The position numbers and the translations under genes were made by a program. Shown in pieces: positions 24,504 to 33,404 of a stretch of 64,000 nucleotides of DNA. The stretch is from Alphaproteobacteria bacterium (GTDB lineage: Bacteria; Pseudomonadota; Alphaproteobacteria; CAAGCB01; CAG-977), in assembly GCA_900768845.1 (NCBI GenBank), contig CAAGEK010000024.1, forward strand, positions 1 to 64,000, given 5' to 3'. The notes below the pieces were generated by a model. That model did no database searches, was not told where the DNA came from, and saw only the letters and a program-made list of their open reading frames with translations. The first letter of the stretch is position 1. Each line of letters begins with the position of its first letter.

Positions 24504-25822
24504 GTGACAAGCCGTCTTTGGAACAACAGTTTTTGCCGGCGGTTTTGGAAATCACGGAAACGCCGCCGTCGCCTTTGGGACGGGCGACGATGTACGCGAT
24601 TATCGGCGTGTTTTGTTTCGCTTTACTGCTCAGTCTGATTTGTAAAGTCGATATTATTGCGATAGCTTCGGGAAAAATCATTTCAAGCGGGCACAACAAA
24701 CTGATCCAGCCGTTGAAAAGCGGCGTTGTCGCAGATATTTTCGTGCGCGACGGACAGGCTGTCAAAAAAGGCGACCCGTTGGTGCAAATCAAATTCGAAG
24801 ACGCCGAAGTCAACCGCATCCGCTTGGAACGGGAATTGTTGTTTGCGTCAATGGACGTGGCGCGGTTGACGGCTTTGCTGGCGGAGAATCCTTTGAAATC
24901 GTTTGCGCCGCCTTCTTCCGCTTCGGAAGAGCTGAAAAGCAAAAACAGGATTTTGTTAAAAAACGAAACGGATAAAATCAGAACACAGTTGGCCGTCATT
25001 GACGAACAAATCGTTCAGGCCGAAGCCGAAAAGGAAACGGCTCAAGCGTCGATAAAAAAGATTGAACGCCTTCTTCCGAACGTCCGTTTCCGCGTGGATC
25101 AGTACCGCGATATTTATGAAAAGGGCAGTATTGCAAAGTCTTTTTTTCTGGAAAAAGAAAAAGAGTTGATCCAGTACGAGGAAGATTTAAACGTTCAACG
25201 CAATACTTTGGCGGAAATCAAAGCGAAATTGCAGGTTTTGGCCACACAGAAAGAGCAGGAGAAATTGAATTTTAAAAACGACGTCCTTTACCGTTTGCAG
25301 GAAGCGTCCAACAAGGAAAAGTTGTTAAAAGACGAATACGCCAACGCGCAATGGATTGACGGCTTGACAACGATCAAAGCCCCCGAGGACGGTATGATAC
25401 AGGAAATGGAAATCCACACGGTCGGCGGCGTTGTCACTCCGGCGCAAACGTTGATGAAACTTGTTCCGTCCGACAGCGTTCTGGAAATAGAGGCAATGGT
25501 CTTGAACAAGGACGTCGGGTTTGTGGAGGAAGGGCAGGACGTCAGCATCAAGGTCGACAGTTTCCCCTATACGCGATACGGCACGATTGACGGAAAACTG
25601 GTGCATTTGTCACGCGACGCAGTCGAAAACGAACAGCTCGGCTTGATTTATATCGCGAGAATTTCCATGTCGCGGGACACTGTCCGCGTGGAGGATAAAG
25701 ACGTCCGTCTTTCCGCGGGCATGAGCGTTTCCGCGGAAATCAAGACCGGCCGCCGCCGTTTGATTGAAATTATCCTGACGCCGTTTATGGAATATGCATC
25801 TGAAAGCCTAAGGGAAAGATGA
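24500..25822 (+). CDS. Type I secretion membrane fusion protein (HlyD family)
   Basis: 440 residues. It starts with a short cytoplasmic tail carrying FLPAVLEITETPPSP, the hallmark N-terminus of HlyD-type adaptors, then one membrane helix (about 28-50), a lipoyl-like half (SGVVADIFVRDGQAVKKGD), a long coiled-coil hairpin (about 110-290), the second lipoyl half and a beta-barrel domain. It bridges the ATPase and the outer-membrane channel. The chosen ATG overlaps the ATPase stop as ATGA. The C-terminus LIEIILTPFMEYASESLRER is the family's usual ending. Confidence 0.93.
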   Translation: MSDKPSLEQQFLPAVLEITETPPSPLGRATMYAIIGVFCFALLLSLICKVDIIAIASGKIISSGHNKLIQPLKSGVVADIFVRDGQAVKKGDPLVQIKFEDAEVNRIRLERELLFASMDVARLTALLAENPLKSFAPPSSASEELKSKNRILLKNETDKIRTQLAVIDEQIVQAEAEKETAQASIKKIERLLPNVRFRVDQYRDIYEKGSIAKSFFLEKEKELIQYEEDLNVQRNTLAEIKAKLQVLATQKEQEKLNFKNDVLYRLQEASNKEKLLKDEYANAQWIDGLTTIKAPEDGMIQEMEIHTVGGVVTPAQTLMKLVPSDSVLEIEAMVLNKDVGFVEEGQDVSIKVDSFPYTRYGTIDGKLVHLSRDAVENEQLGLIYIARISMSRDTVRVEDKDVRLSAGMSVSAEIKTGRRRLIEIILTPFMEYASESLRER

Positions 25823-26054
25823 GGGGGTGTAGGTATTTTTACAGGAAATGACGGTATTTTTTATAGAAAATGTCTCGTCTGATTACGAAATGAGGCCTTT
25901 GAGTTATAAACTTAATGGTTTTATGAAATTCGCTTGAAATATGGTATTACATTGCATACACTTTTCGTAAGCGTTTCGATATCGAATTATCGTTGACGTT
26001 GTTTTTTGGTTAATTGCCTAGGTGACACTTGGGCATAAGAATTTGGAGGGAAAG

Positions 26055-26588
26055 ATGGCTTTTGAAGGCGTAAAAATGACGGAAGAGGATAAGCGATTGG
26101 TGAACTCATGGCCGGAAGAAGCCAGAAAACTCGGTCGCGATTTTTTGGAGTATCGTCTTTTTCGGGGTGATCTATTAACTTCTCATGCATCACGCATGGC
26201 AGTAGATCGTGAAAGAGGATTTTATTTTATACGGAGCGCAGTTGAAAGCTTGGAGCCAGAGGGGCCCCTTGTTAATCCGACATACTTTTTTTATCTTTGG
26301 TGGAATGGCGGATTTATTGAAATATATGCGAAAAGAGAGAGAAAACGTAGGATTATATTGGAAAATGGAAGAGAAAATTATGAAACGTATTATTTGAGAT
26401 ATGATGCATTTCAGATGTATTTACATCAGGAAAAGACAGATTATACAAAAGAATACTTATTAGGTGTCCTTAAAGAGGCGTTTGAGGCTTATAAGATGTC
26501 TGGGAACAATCCTATATTTGATACTTATGTTGAGACGGTAGTCGTTGATTTTGATAAAGTTAAACTGGAAGGCGATTGGAGTAAGTAA
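26055..26588 (+). CDS. Hypothetical protein, A+T-rich
   Basis: 177 residues from the ATG at 26055, which has a GGAGGG site. It is soluble, rich in Tyr, Glu and Arg, with no signal peptide and no motif I recognise. Codon use is clearly A+T-rich compared with the secretion genes 230 bases upstream. It is followed after one base by a 56-residue gene, so the two form a pair. A small acidic partner next to a soluble unknown protein is a layout seen in effector-immunity pairs, but nothing in the sequence proves it. Confidence 0.55.
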   Translation: MAFEGVKMTEEDKRLVNSWPEEARKLGRDFLEYRLFRGDLLTSHASRMAVDRERGFYFIRSAVESLEPEGPLVNPTYFFYLWWNGGFIEIYAKRERKRRIILENGRENYETYYLRYDAFQMYLHQEKTDYTKEYLLGVLKEAFEAYKMSGNNPIFDTYVETVVVDFDKVKLEGDWSK

Positions 26589-26589
26589 T

Positions 26590-26760
26590 ATGACGGATTG
26601 GATTGACAGCATTGAGTGGAATACCCTTGATGATAATGCGATTGTTCGAAAATTAATTGATAATAAGGAGAAAGTAGGTGAGGCGGAAATCCATAGAATT
26701 TTAGATAAACTGTCTGTTGATGTAAATAAATTTGATGCAGTTTATGAAATATATTCCTGA
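26590..26760 (+). CDS. Small acidic hypothetical protein
   Basis: 56 residues starting with MTDWIDSIEWNTLDD. It begins one base after the previous stop, so it is likely translated by coupling. It is acidic, predicted helical, with no Cys and no membrane segment. An upstream in-frame start at 26545 would overlap the preceding gene and is less likely. Function unknown. Confidence 0.5.
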   Translation: MTDWIDSIEWNTLDDNAIVRKLIDNKEKVGEAEIHRILDKLSVDVNKFDAVYEIYS

Positions 26761-26867
26761 AAGTCTAATAAAAATATAATACAGTCATTAATTATAATCT
26801 CTTTCTTGTATTGATATGTTTTGTGTGATACGCTGACATAATCAGTATTTACTGAAAGGTATTTTAC

Positions 26868-28148
26868 ATGGTACGTCCGTTCAACACAAGAAAGATTATG
26901 ACAAGTTTATTTTTGTTTCTGGGTGTAATTGCGTCTTGTTCTATGGCAAAGAATGAAAACGTCATGCACCCCGCCGGAAAAGAAAAGGCTGAAAACGTCG
27001 TGCAATCCGCCGGAAAAGAACCGGAAATAAGACCGAGTGATTATTCAAAAACAAAAAAGGAATACGCCGCCTCTTCAGTTCATCCGTTACCGCCATATCC
27101 GACCGAAGAACAACAGAATGAAGTTGTTTTTGACGAAATGAGATATGATGGTATGCGAGAAGCTTTTGAAATAATAAATAACAAATCATATAAAAAAATG
27201 CCTTCGTATGATTGTAATAAAGCGAAAACAGAAGTTGAAAAACTGATTTGTTCGAATGAAACGTTATCCGAATTAGATGCAAAAATGGCTTTATTGCATG
27301 AATATATGCAAGATTTGTATGATTTGGAGCTGACGCCATCCAGAGGGCATTTAGAATGGTTGAAGGCACGCAATAATTTCGAATGTAAGCCAAAAATAGA
27401 AAATAAAACGGACTGCCTTATATCTTTGTATGAGTTAAAAATAAGCAGTCAGTTAGCCGTTATTTTTATGCAACAGTTATATGCTGAAGATAGCATCAGG
27501 AATCGGGAAAATCAAAAAAATAAAAAGTTAAACAGATATTGGTTTGATTTGTTTTTAAGCCAAGGTTTTTCTGTCAATTTCAGGGGGGATTTTTTAGGAA
27601 GTCAGGTTGATTATTTGGGAGGTAGCTGCCCTGTGTTTGTAAGGATGAGGGGAATTTATCATCCTGATTATTTTACGTATGCCCTTGATCATGGCGCGGA
27701 TGTTAATTTGCAAAATAGATACTGTCCGCCGGTTCTATTTTATGCAAGCAGAGATGCAGATGTTGATAAGATTTTAGAAATGGGGGCGGATGTTAATGCA
27801 GTTTCAGGAAGCGGAGAGCCTTTGTTGGTTCATCGTACGGATCTTGCAGAAAAGATATTGCCATTAGGGGCTGATCCGAACAAGGCTAATGAATATGATG
27901 GAGAAACGCCTTTGATGAGGGGGGCGTATTGGATCAAAGCGAATTATTTGCCGGCGTACATTAAGTTGTTGGTCCGATACGGCGCAGATATAACAGCCAA
28001 AAACAAGGAAGGAAAAACCGCATATGACGTTTTGGTCGAAACGTATGACAATCCCAAAGTTTATGAAGATAGAAGACAAGAACTAAAGTTAACGGATGAC
28101 GAAATGAATAAATACTTAGATGAAGCAAAAAAATTATTAAGAAATTAA
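26868..28148 (+). CDS. Lipoprotein with LprI-like domain and ankyrin repeats
   Basis: 426 residues. A signal peptide ends in the lipobox IASC (Cys24), so the mature protein should be lipid-anchored in the envelope. After a low-complexity linker (30-75) comes a segment with CNKAKTEVEKLIC and a later Cys pair. This is the pattern of the DUF1311/LprI lysozyme-inhibitor-like domain (about 120-190). The C-terminal half holds several ankyrin-type units (GADVNLQN, GADVNAVS, GADPNKAN, GADITAKN). Ankyrin units mediate protein contacts. The base composition is A+T-rich like the two genes before it, so the three may have arrived together. Confidence 0.75.
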   Translation: MVRPFNTRKIMTSLFLFLGVIASCSMAKNENVMHPAGKEKAENVVQSAGKEPEIRPSDYSKTKKEYAASSVHPLPPYPTEEQQNEVVFDEMRYDGMREAFEIINNKSYKKMPSYDCNKAKTEVEKLICSNETLSELDAKMALLHEYMQDLYDLELTPSRGHLEWLKARNNFECKPKIENKTDCLISLYELKISSQLAVIFMQQLYAEDSIRNRENQKNKKLNRYWFDLFLSQGFSVNFRGDFLGSQVDYLGGSCPVFVRMRGIYHPDYFTYALDHGADVNLQNRYCPPVLFYASRDADVDKILEMGADVNAVSGSGEPLLVHRTDLAEKILPLGADPNKANEYDGETPLMRGAYWIKANYLPAYIKLLVRYGADITAKNKEGKTAYDVLVETYDNPKVYEDRRQELKLTDDEMNKYLDEAKKLLRN

Positions 28149-28202
28149 AAAGAACAGGTCAATCCCGAACGGTATGCTCGGGATTGTCCCGAAACGGCGA
28201 TT

Positions 28203-29195
28203 TCACGGCTTTTTCCTTTTGTGTCCGCCGTATCCTTCACCGATGGTGCGCCCGATGGCCGGAATTTTTTCGCCGATGCCGCCAAAACAATGGAACGGTG
28301 TGCCGCTTGATCCGGCTTTATTCGGGTAAAGCTCGTAAAACTTACGATATTCGTCTTCCGTCACGTTCGGCATCACGACGTTTGCGCCGCTTTGCAAAGC
28401 AATGATGCGTCCGTCGGGATGCAGGCTTTCCATTGCTGTCGTGGCGGGAATGTTGATGTCCGGCAATAACAGGCGCATAATCGCCATCGTGCGCAAAGCC
28501 AAATGCAACGTTCCGCCCGCTTCTTTTCCCAGAGGCGTATCCGGATGGGGGATGAAAGGCCCTATGCCGGCCATATCGACTTCCAGATCTTTCAAAAACA
28601 GCAAATCGTCGGCGATTGAATCAAGCGATTGCCCCGGCAATCCGACCATGATGCCCGATCCGAGTTCAAACCCCAGTTCTTTAATCATCAACAGACATTC
28701 GTAACGCTTGTCCCAGCTCATTTCCGGATCAAGGCGATGATATAAGTCTTTGTCCGTCGTTTCAATGCGCATCAAATAACGGTCGGCGCCGGCTTCCCGA
28801 AAAGTTTTGTAGTCTTCATAACTGCGTTCGCCAATGCTGAGCGTGACGGCGACATCGAATTTTTTGATTTTTTCGATGATGCCCGCCATCTTTGAAGCAC
28901 TGAAGAACAGGTCTTCGCCCGATTGCAAAACAACGGTCTTAAAGCCCGTGACAGCCGCTTTCCTCGCCGTTTCAACCACTTCTTCGGGGCTCATGCGATA
29001 GCGCACGGCTTTTGTGTTTCCCCGCCGGATGCCGCAGTACAGACAGTTGTTCCGGCATATGTTTGAAAATTCTATCAATCCGCGCAAATGAACGGCGTCT
29101 CCGACATTCCGTTTCCGGACTTCGTCGGCGCGATGCAAAAGGGCTTTTTCGTTTTTTTCGTCTGACAACAGACGGATGACATCCCGTTTTTCCAT
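28203..29195 (-). CDS. hydE: [FeFe]-hydrogenase H-cluster radical SAM maturase HydE
   Basis: 330-residue radical SAM enzyme with the cluster motif CRNNCLYC (Cys47, 51, 54) inside the HydE-specific context GLIEFSNICRNN. HydE acts with HydF and HydG to build the active-site cluster of [FeFe] hydrogenases. It therefore implies hydrogen metabolism and an anaerobic lifestyle. HydF, HydG and the hydrogenase are not in the window. PylB and BioB relatives share the fold, but the GSGIMVGLPGQ and HPDTPLG segments favour HydE. It starts one base after mnmA ends on the same strand, so they share a transcript. Confidence 0.9.
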   Translation of the reverse strand: MEKRDVIRLLSDEKNEKALLHRADEVRKRNVGDAVHLRGLIEFSNICRNNCLYCGIRRGNTKAVRYRMSPEEVVETARKAAVTGFKTVVLQSGEDLFFSASKMAGIIEKIKKFDVAVTLSIGERSYEDYKTFREAGADRYLMRIETTDKDLYHRLDPEMSWDKRYECLLMIKELGFELGSGIMVGLPGQSLDSIADDLLFLKDLEVDMAGIGPFIPHPDTPLGKEAGGTLHLALRTMAIMRLLLPDINIPATTAMESLHPDGRIIALQSGANVVMPNVTEDEYRKFYELYPNKAGSSGTPFHCFGGIGEKIPAIGRTIGEGYGGHKRKKP

Positions 29196-29196
29196 A

Positions 29197-30279
29197 TTAT
29201 TGTCCGTTCCGTTCTATGATTCCGCCTCCGAGGACGAATCCCTCTTCATCGTAAAAAACGACGGATTGTCCGGTCGCCGACGCTTTTTGCCTTTCTTGGA
29301 AAACGACTTCGACCGATCCGCCGGCTCGGGGGACGATTTCTGCAGGAACAGGTTTTTGAGAGGAGCGCACTTTGCAAAAAGCGCGGACGGGGCGTTCCAA
29401 ACCGGACACGGACACCCAATTCACGTTTCCCGCAGTCAGGCTTTCCCTGTAGCGTTCTTCGTCAAATCCCAAAACGACTTCATTCGTTTCGGGGCGTATT
29501 TCCATGACGTACAACGGGCGTTCGGCACTGATGCCCAATCCTTTGCGCTGACCCGTCGTGTAGTTCCAAATCCCTTTGTGGCGGCCGAGGATTCTGCCGT
29601 CGGCGTCTACGAAATTTCCGGTTTGCGGTTCCGTTTGCAAAATATCGTTTATGTCGCCCGAATAAAAATCCTGACTGTCGGGTTTGTCGCTGACTTTCAG
29701 GCCGTATTTGCGCGCCGTTTCGCGAACCTGATCTTTGGTGAAGTTTCCCAAGGGCAGCATGATGCCCGCCAGCCGTTCCTGTTGCAGGCGGTAGAGGAAA
29801 TAGCTTTGGTCTTTGCGTTCGTCGACGGCGCGTTGCAAACGGAAACGTTGCGTCCGCCCGTCAAACGACAGTCGGGCGTAATGGCCGGTGGCGAATTTGT
29901 CGAATTCGATTCCGTCTTTGGCGGCTTTTTCGGGCAGAGCTTTGAATTTTATCGACGCATTGCACATGACGCAGGGGTTCGGCGTCCGGCCGGACAGGTA
30001 TTCGCGCTTGAAATTTTCCAAAACAAGCCGTCTGTATTCTTCGGTGCAGTCGATGACACGGTAAGGGATGCCGAGCGTTTCGCACAACGCCCGCGCTTCT
30101 TGCGTGTCCTGTTCTTCGTGCGGGGAAAAGCAACCGTTTTTTTGTGCCGGAAGGTTATGGTGGCTTTCTTTGTTCCAAATCGACATCGTTGCGCCGACGA
30201 CTTCGTGACCGGCCTCCTTTAACAGACACGCCGCGACGGAGGAATCGACGCCTCCGCTTAATCCGACCAATATTTTCAT
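29197..30279 (-). CDS. mnmA: tRNA 2-thiouridylase (MnmA), variant lacking the second catalytic Cys
   Basis: 360-residue ATP-dependent enzyme that thiolates U34 of Lys, Glu and Gln tRNAs. The PP-loop SGGVDSS (8-14) and the first catalytic Cys103 in TPNPCVMCN are clear. E. coli-type enzymes have a second Cys that carries the persulfide, in a SxxxCF context. Here the same place reads SQDFYSGD (202-209) with no Cys. Extra cysteines occur at 50, 66 and 106. This pattern recalls a branch seen in anaerobes and may mean a different sulfur relay or an Fe-S cluster. It heads a two-gene transcript with hydE. Confidence 0.9.
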   Translation of the reverse strand: MKILVGLSGGVDSSVAACLLKEAGHEVVGATMSIWNKESHHNLPAQKNGCFSPHEEQDTQEARALCETLGIPYRVIDCTEEYRRLVLENFKREYLSGRTPNPCVMCNASIKFKALPEKAAKDGIEFDKFATGHYARLSFDGRTQRFRLQRAVDERKDQSYFLYRLQQERLAGIMLPLGNFTKDQVRETARKYGLKVSDKPDSQDFYSGDINDILQTEPQTGNFVDADGRILGRHKGIWNYTTGQRKGLGISAERPLYVMEIRPETNEVVLGFDEERYRESLTAGNVNWVSVSGLERPVRAFCKVRSSQKPVPAEIVPRAGGSVEVVFQERQKASATGQSVVFYDEEGFVLGGGIIERNGQ

Positions 30280-30426
30280 CCGTATCTCCAGAATAAAAAT
30301 TTCCCCGACGGCGGAAGTATAGGGCGGAAAATCCGTTTTATCAACAAAAGCGGCGGTTTTTCCGCTCGGGAAGACTGTTCAATCGGGGATGCGGCGGTTA
30401 TAGTACGGTAAAACCGCCCGCAATTT

Positions 30427-32283
30427 ATGAAAGCCGTTCCCATGAAAGAAAATACAAGCAAAGATCCGGCGTTGCAAATTTTGCGGGACGTTTTCGGCTA
30501 TCAGGAATTCAGAGGTTTGCAACGCACCGTCATCAACCGCGTTCTTGAGCGGAAAAACACTCTGGTTTTAATGCCGACCGGAGGGGGGAAGTCGCTGTGT
30601 TATCAGATTCCCGCGCTATGTATGAACGGCGTCGCCGTCGTGGTTTCGCCCCTGATCGCATTGATGCAGGATCAGGTCGCGGGATTGAAACAATCGGGGA
30701 TTCGGGCGGAAACGCTTAATTCGTCTTCGTCTGATGTTTCAAAGGTTTATGCCGCGCTTGAACGGGGAACGATCGATTTGCTGTATGTTTCTCCGGAACG
30801 TTTGTTGCGGGAGGATTTTCTGGCGTTTTTAAAAAAGGTCGGCGTGTCTCTTTTTGCAATTGACGAAGCGCACTGCATTTCCCGATGGGGGCATGACTTC
30901 CGTCCCGTTTACACGCGTTTGTCCGTTTTGGGGACGCTGTTCGCCGGCGTTCCCCGTCTGGCTTTGACGGCGACGGCCGATGAAACGACGCGGCGCGACA
31001 TTTTAAAGCAACTGGACATGGAAAACGCCGAAACGTTCGTTTCAAGCTTCAACCGTCCGAACATCCGTTATGCGGCGGTGTTGCGCGAAAACGAAAAAGC
31101 CCAGATCCTTTCCTTTTTGAAAAACGGGCACGCCGGAGAATCGGGAATCATCTACTGCGCGACCAGAAACGCCGTCGAGGACAACGCCCGCTTTTTAAAG
31201 GAAAACGGTTTTGAAGTTTTTTCCTATCACGCCGGATTGACTTCCGAAGTTCGGGAGAAAAATCAGGACGCTTTCATCAAAAGCGACGCGGCGGTCATGG
31301 TGGCGACAATCGCTTTCGGCATGGGAATCAACAAACCCGACGTCCGCTATGTCGTACACACAAGCCTGCCGAAAGACATCGAATCGTATTATCAGGAAAC
31401 GGGGCGTGCGGGACGCGACGGTTTGCCGGCCGAAGCTTTGCTGATTTACGGGGCGAAGGATTTGATTTTGCAACGCGGTTTCATAGAGGCTTCGGACGCT
31501 TCGCCCGAACAAAAGGGCATAGAGCGTAAAAAGCTGGACGCCGTCGTCGGATATGCGGAAACGGCAGGGTGCAGACGGCGTGTATTGCTGGAATATTTCG
31601 GCGAAACCGCAGAGGAAAAATGCGACAACTGCGACAATTGCAATTTCCCGCCGGACGTTTATGACGCTCGAAACGATATGTTGAAACTGTTGTCATGCAT
31701 TTACAGGATTAAAGCCAAATCCGGAAAAGCCTCTTTCGGAACGGAGCATACGATTGACGTTTTGACGGGCAAAAAAACGGAAAAAGCCCTGAAGTTCGGG
31801 CATGAAACGCTTTCCACGTTCGGAATCGGCGCAAACGTCCCCCGTCGCGTCTGGAAAGCGTTGGTACGTCAGGCGTTGATTGCCGGATTCGTTAAAATCG
31901 AAACGGATTATTCCGGATTGGAGCTGACGGAGGCGGCTTTCGCCTTTTTCAAAAAAACTTATGCCGTGAACGTCCGCAAAGACGCGACGTCCCGTTTGAA
32001 AAAAACGCCGTCGCCCGTCCGCGCCTCGCCGGAAACTCAAAACGATCGGGAACTGACGGCCGCTTTGAAAAAATTGAGGCTTTCCTTGGCAAGGGCGGAA
32101 AATCTGCCGGCTTATTACATCTTTTCCGACAAATCCCTGACGGACATGGCGGATAAAAAGCCTGTCACAAAAGCCGAATTTGCAGAAGTGTACGGCGTCG
32201 GCAGGAACAAGCTGGAAAAGTATGCCGATGCCTTTGTGGAAGTCGTCAAAGCGTATGCGGACAAAACATCCTGTCCGAAATAA
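30427..32283 (+). CDS. recQ: ATP-dependent DNA helicase RecQ
   Basis: 618 residues, the normal length. It has helicase motifs MPTGGGKS (49-56), DEAHC near 145 and the QETGRAGRDG motif VI, a zinc-binding CDNCDNC near residue 400, an RQC winged helix and a C-terminal HRDC domain (about 545-612). It unwinds recombination and repair intermediates 3' to 5'. Two possible starts lie 15 bases apart (30427 and 30442) and neither has a strong ribosome-binding site. It is divergent from mnmA with 147 bases between. Confidence 0.96.
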   Translation: MKAVPMKENTSKDPALQILRDVFGYQEFRGLQRTVINRVLERKNTLVLMPTGGGKSLCYQIPALCMNGVAVVVSPLIALMQDQVAGLKQSGIRAETLNSSSSDVSKVYAALERGTIDLLYVSPERLLREDFLAFLKKVGVSLFAIDEAHCISRWGHDFRPVYTRLSVLGTLFAGVPRLALTATADETTRRDILKQLDMENAETFVSSFNRPNIRYAAVLRENEKAQILSFLKNGHAGESGIIYCATRNAVEDNARFLKENGFEVFSYHAGLTSEVREKNQDAFIKSDAAVMVATIAFGMGINKPDVRYVVHTSLPKDIESYYQETGRAGRDGLPAEALLIYGAKDLILQRGFIEASDASPEQKGIERKKLDAVVGYAETAGCRRRVLLEYFGETAEEKCDNCDNCNFPPDVYDARNDMLKLLSCIYRIKAKSGKASFGTEHTIDVLTGKKTEKALKFGHETLSTFGIGANVPRRVWKALVRQALIAGFVKIETDYSGLELTEAAFAFFKKTYAVNVRKDATSRLKKTPSPVRASPETQNDRELTAALKKLRLSLARAENLPAYYIFSDKSLTDMADKKPVTKAEFAEVYGVGRNKLEKYADAFVEVVKAYADKTSCPK

Positions 32284-32285
32284 AA

Positions 32286-32308
32286 GACAAAAAACGAAAT
32301 TTTTTGTC
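32286..32308 (+). terminator. Weak A/T hairpin after recQ
   Basis: The inverted repeat gacaaaaaa...ttttttgtc immediately follows the recQ stop. The stem is A/T-rich, so it is only a possible terminator. Confidence 0.3.
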
Positions 32309-32382
32309 AAAAAAGCTTGATTTTTCCGCTTTACCGGTGATATAAAAGAAGACAGAGGAAAACTTTTGAAGGGAAGTTCGTT

Positions 32383-33177
32383 ATGTCTGCTTGGTTCAAT
32401 AAAAAGTTTTTGGCGGTAATGGCGGCTGCGAGTATCGCAGGCGCGGCGAATGCACAGTCGAACGGTACGATTTTGCCGACCCTGCCCGGTTGGGAGGATA
32501 CCGAAGTCGTCGCGGGGGCGCGTCAGGAATCGCAACAGTCCGCCCGTCAGGGACAGCAGGCGAAGCAAGGCCAAAAGGAAGTCGTGCTGGTCTTGTGCAG
32601 GGATGCGAACGGCGAACTGGTCTATAGAATGAAAGAAGTCGATTCGTCTTCGCTGACTCCGGTTCAGAATGTCGAGCAGTCGCGCAGAACCCAGAACGGC
32701 GGATCTCAGTACGCTTCGTCGCAAAACGAGGGTTACACGGACATCTACAATTACGACGGCGGTCGCGGTCATGGCGTATCCGTGACGCACGGCGACGGTT
32801 CGCGCACGACGGTTGAGCGTTCAAACGGCAAAACGTCCGTAACGCGCAACCCGCGTCAGGGCGGATATGTCAAGGTCGGTTCCGACGGTCATTATTCCTA
32901 TGATGTGGGCGTTTCCAACCCCGACAAAAAAGTCGGAGTCGTTACGACCTCCCGCAATAACAGCGGAAACACCGTAACGGGCGTCAATACGGGCAACGGC
33001 GGTCGTGTCACCGTTTTGACCGGTAACGGAGGCGTCACAATCCGTTCTTACAATCCCGAAACCGGAACGTCCGAAGTTTCCGTCGGGAAAAACGGCGTCC
33101 GTTCTTCCGGCAGAACCCGCATCAAGGGCGATATCGTCGGCGGTTTGATTAATATGCTCGGCGGCAGAGGCCACTGA
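32383..33177 (+). CDS. Secreted Gly/Asn/Ser-rich protein
   Basis: 264 residues with a standard signal peptide (KKFLAVMAAASIAGAANA, cut after ANA). A Gln-rich stretch follows (45-65). The second half is made of short beta-type repeats rich in Gly, Asn and Thr, such as GNGGRVTVL and GNGGVTIRS, which suggests a surface or matrix-associated stacked fold. It ends with a hydrophobic VGGLINMLGG segment. I recognise no family. It has its own GAAGGGAAG site and a strong terminator, so it is a single-gene unit. Confidence 0.65.
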   Translation: MSAWFNKKFLAVMAAASIAGAANAQSNGTILPTLPGWEDTEVVAGARQESQQSARQGQQAKQGQKEVVLVLCRDANGELVYRMKEVDSSSLTPVQNVEQSRRTQNGGSQYASSQNEGYTDIYNYDGGRGHGVSVTHGDGSRTTVERSNGKTSVTRNPRQGGYVKVGSDGHYSYDVGVSNPDKKVGVVTTSRNNSGNTVTGVNTGNGGRVTVLTGNGGVTIRSYNPETGTSEVSVGKNGVRSSGRTRIKGDIVGGLINMLGGRGH

Positions 33178-33194
33178 TAAAAAAACGGAAATTA

Positions 33195-33223
33195 AAAAAG
33201 CCTCCGGTTTCCGGAGGCTTTTC
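33195..33223 (+). terminator. Intrinsic terminator of the secreted protein gene
   Basis: aaaaagcctccg and cggaggctttt pair around a four-base loop. The downstream T run is short. Confidence 0.8.
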
Positions 33224-33404
33224 GGTTTTCCGGAAAAGCGTGCGGGAAGTCTTTTTCGCAAATCTTCGCGGGTGTTCAAATCTTTTTTTGTTTTCCGGAA
33301 AAATATGCCGGACGTGTTTCGTTCGTGCTTGTTGCAAAAAGTGTTGACGGGCGGAGTGTTCCGGACGTACCGGATTGAAAAATATGAAAAAGGATGCCGA
33401 CGAT

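Noticed and set aside
26055..26760. Toxin-antitoxin pair
   Set aside because: The arrangement is suggestive, but neither protein has a recognisable toxin or DNA-binding motif, so I kept them as hypothetical.
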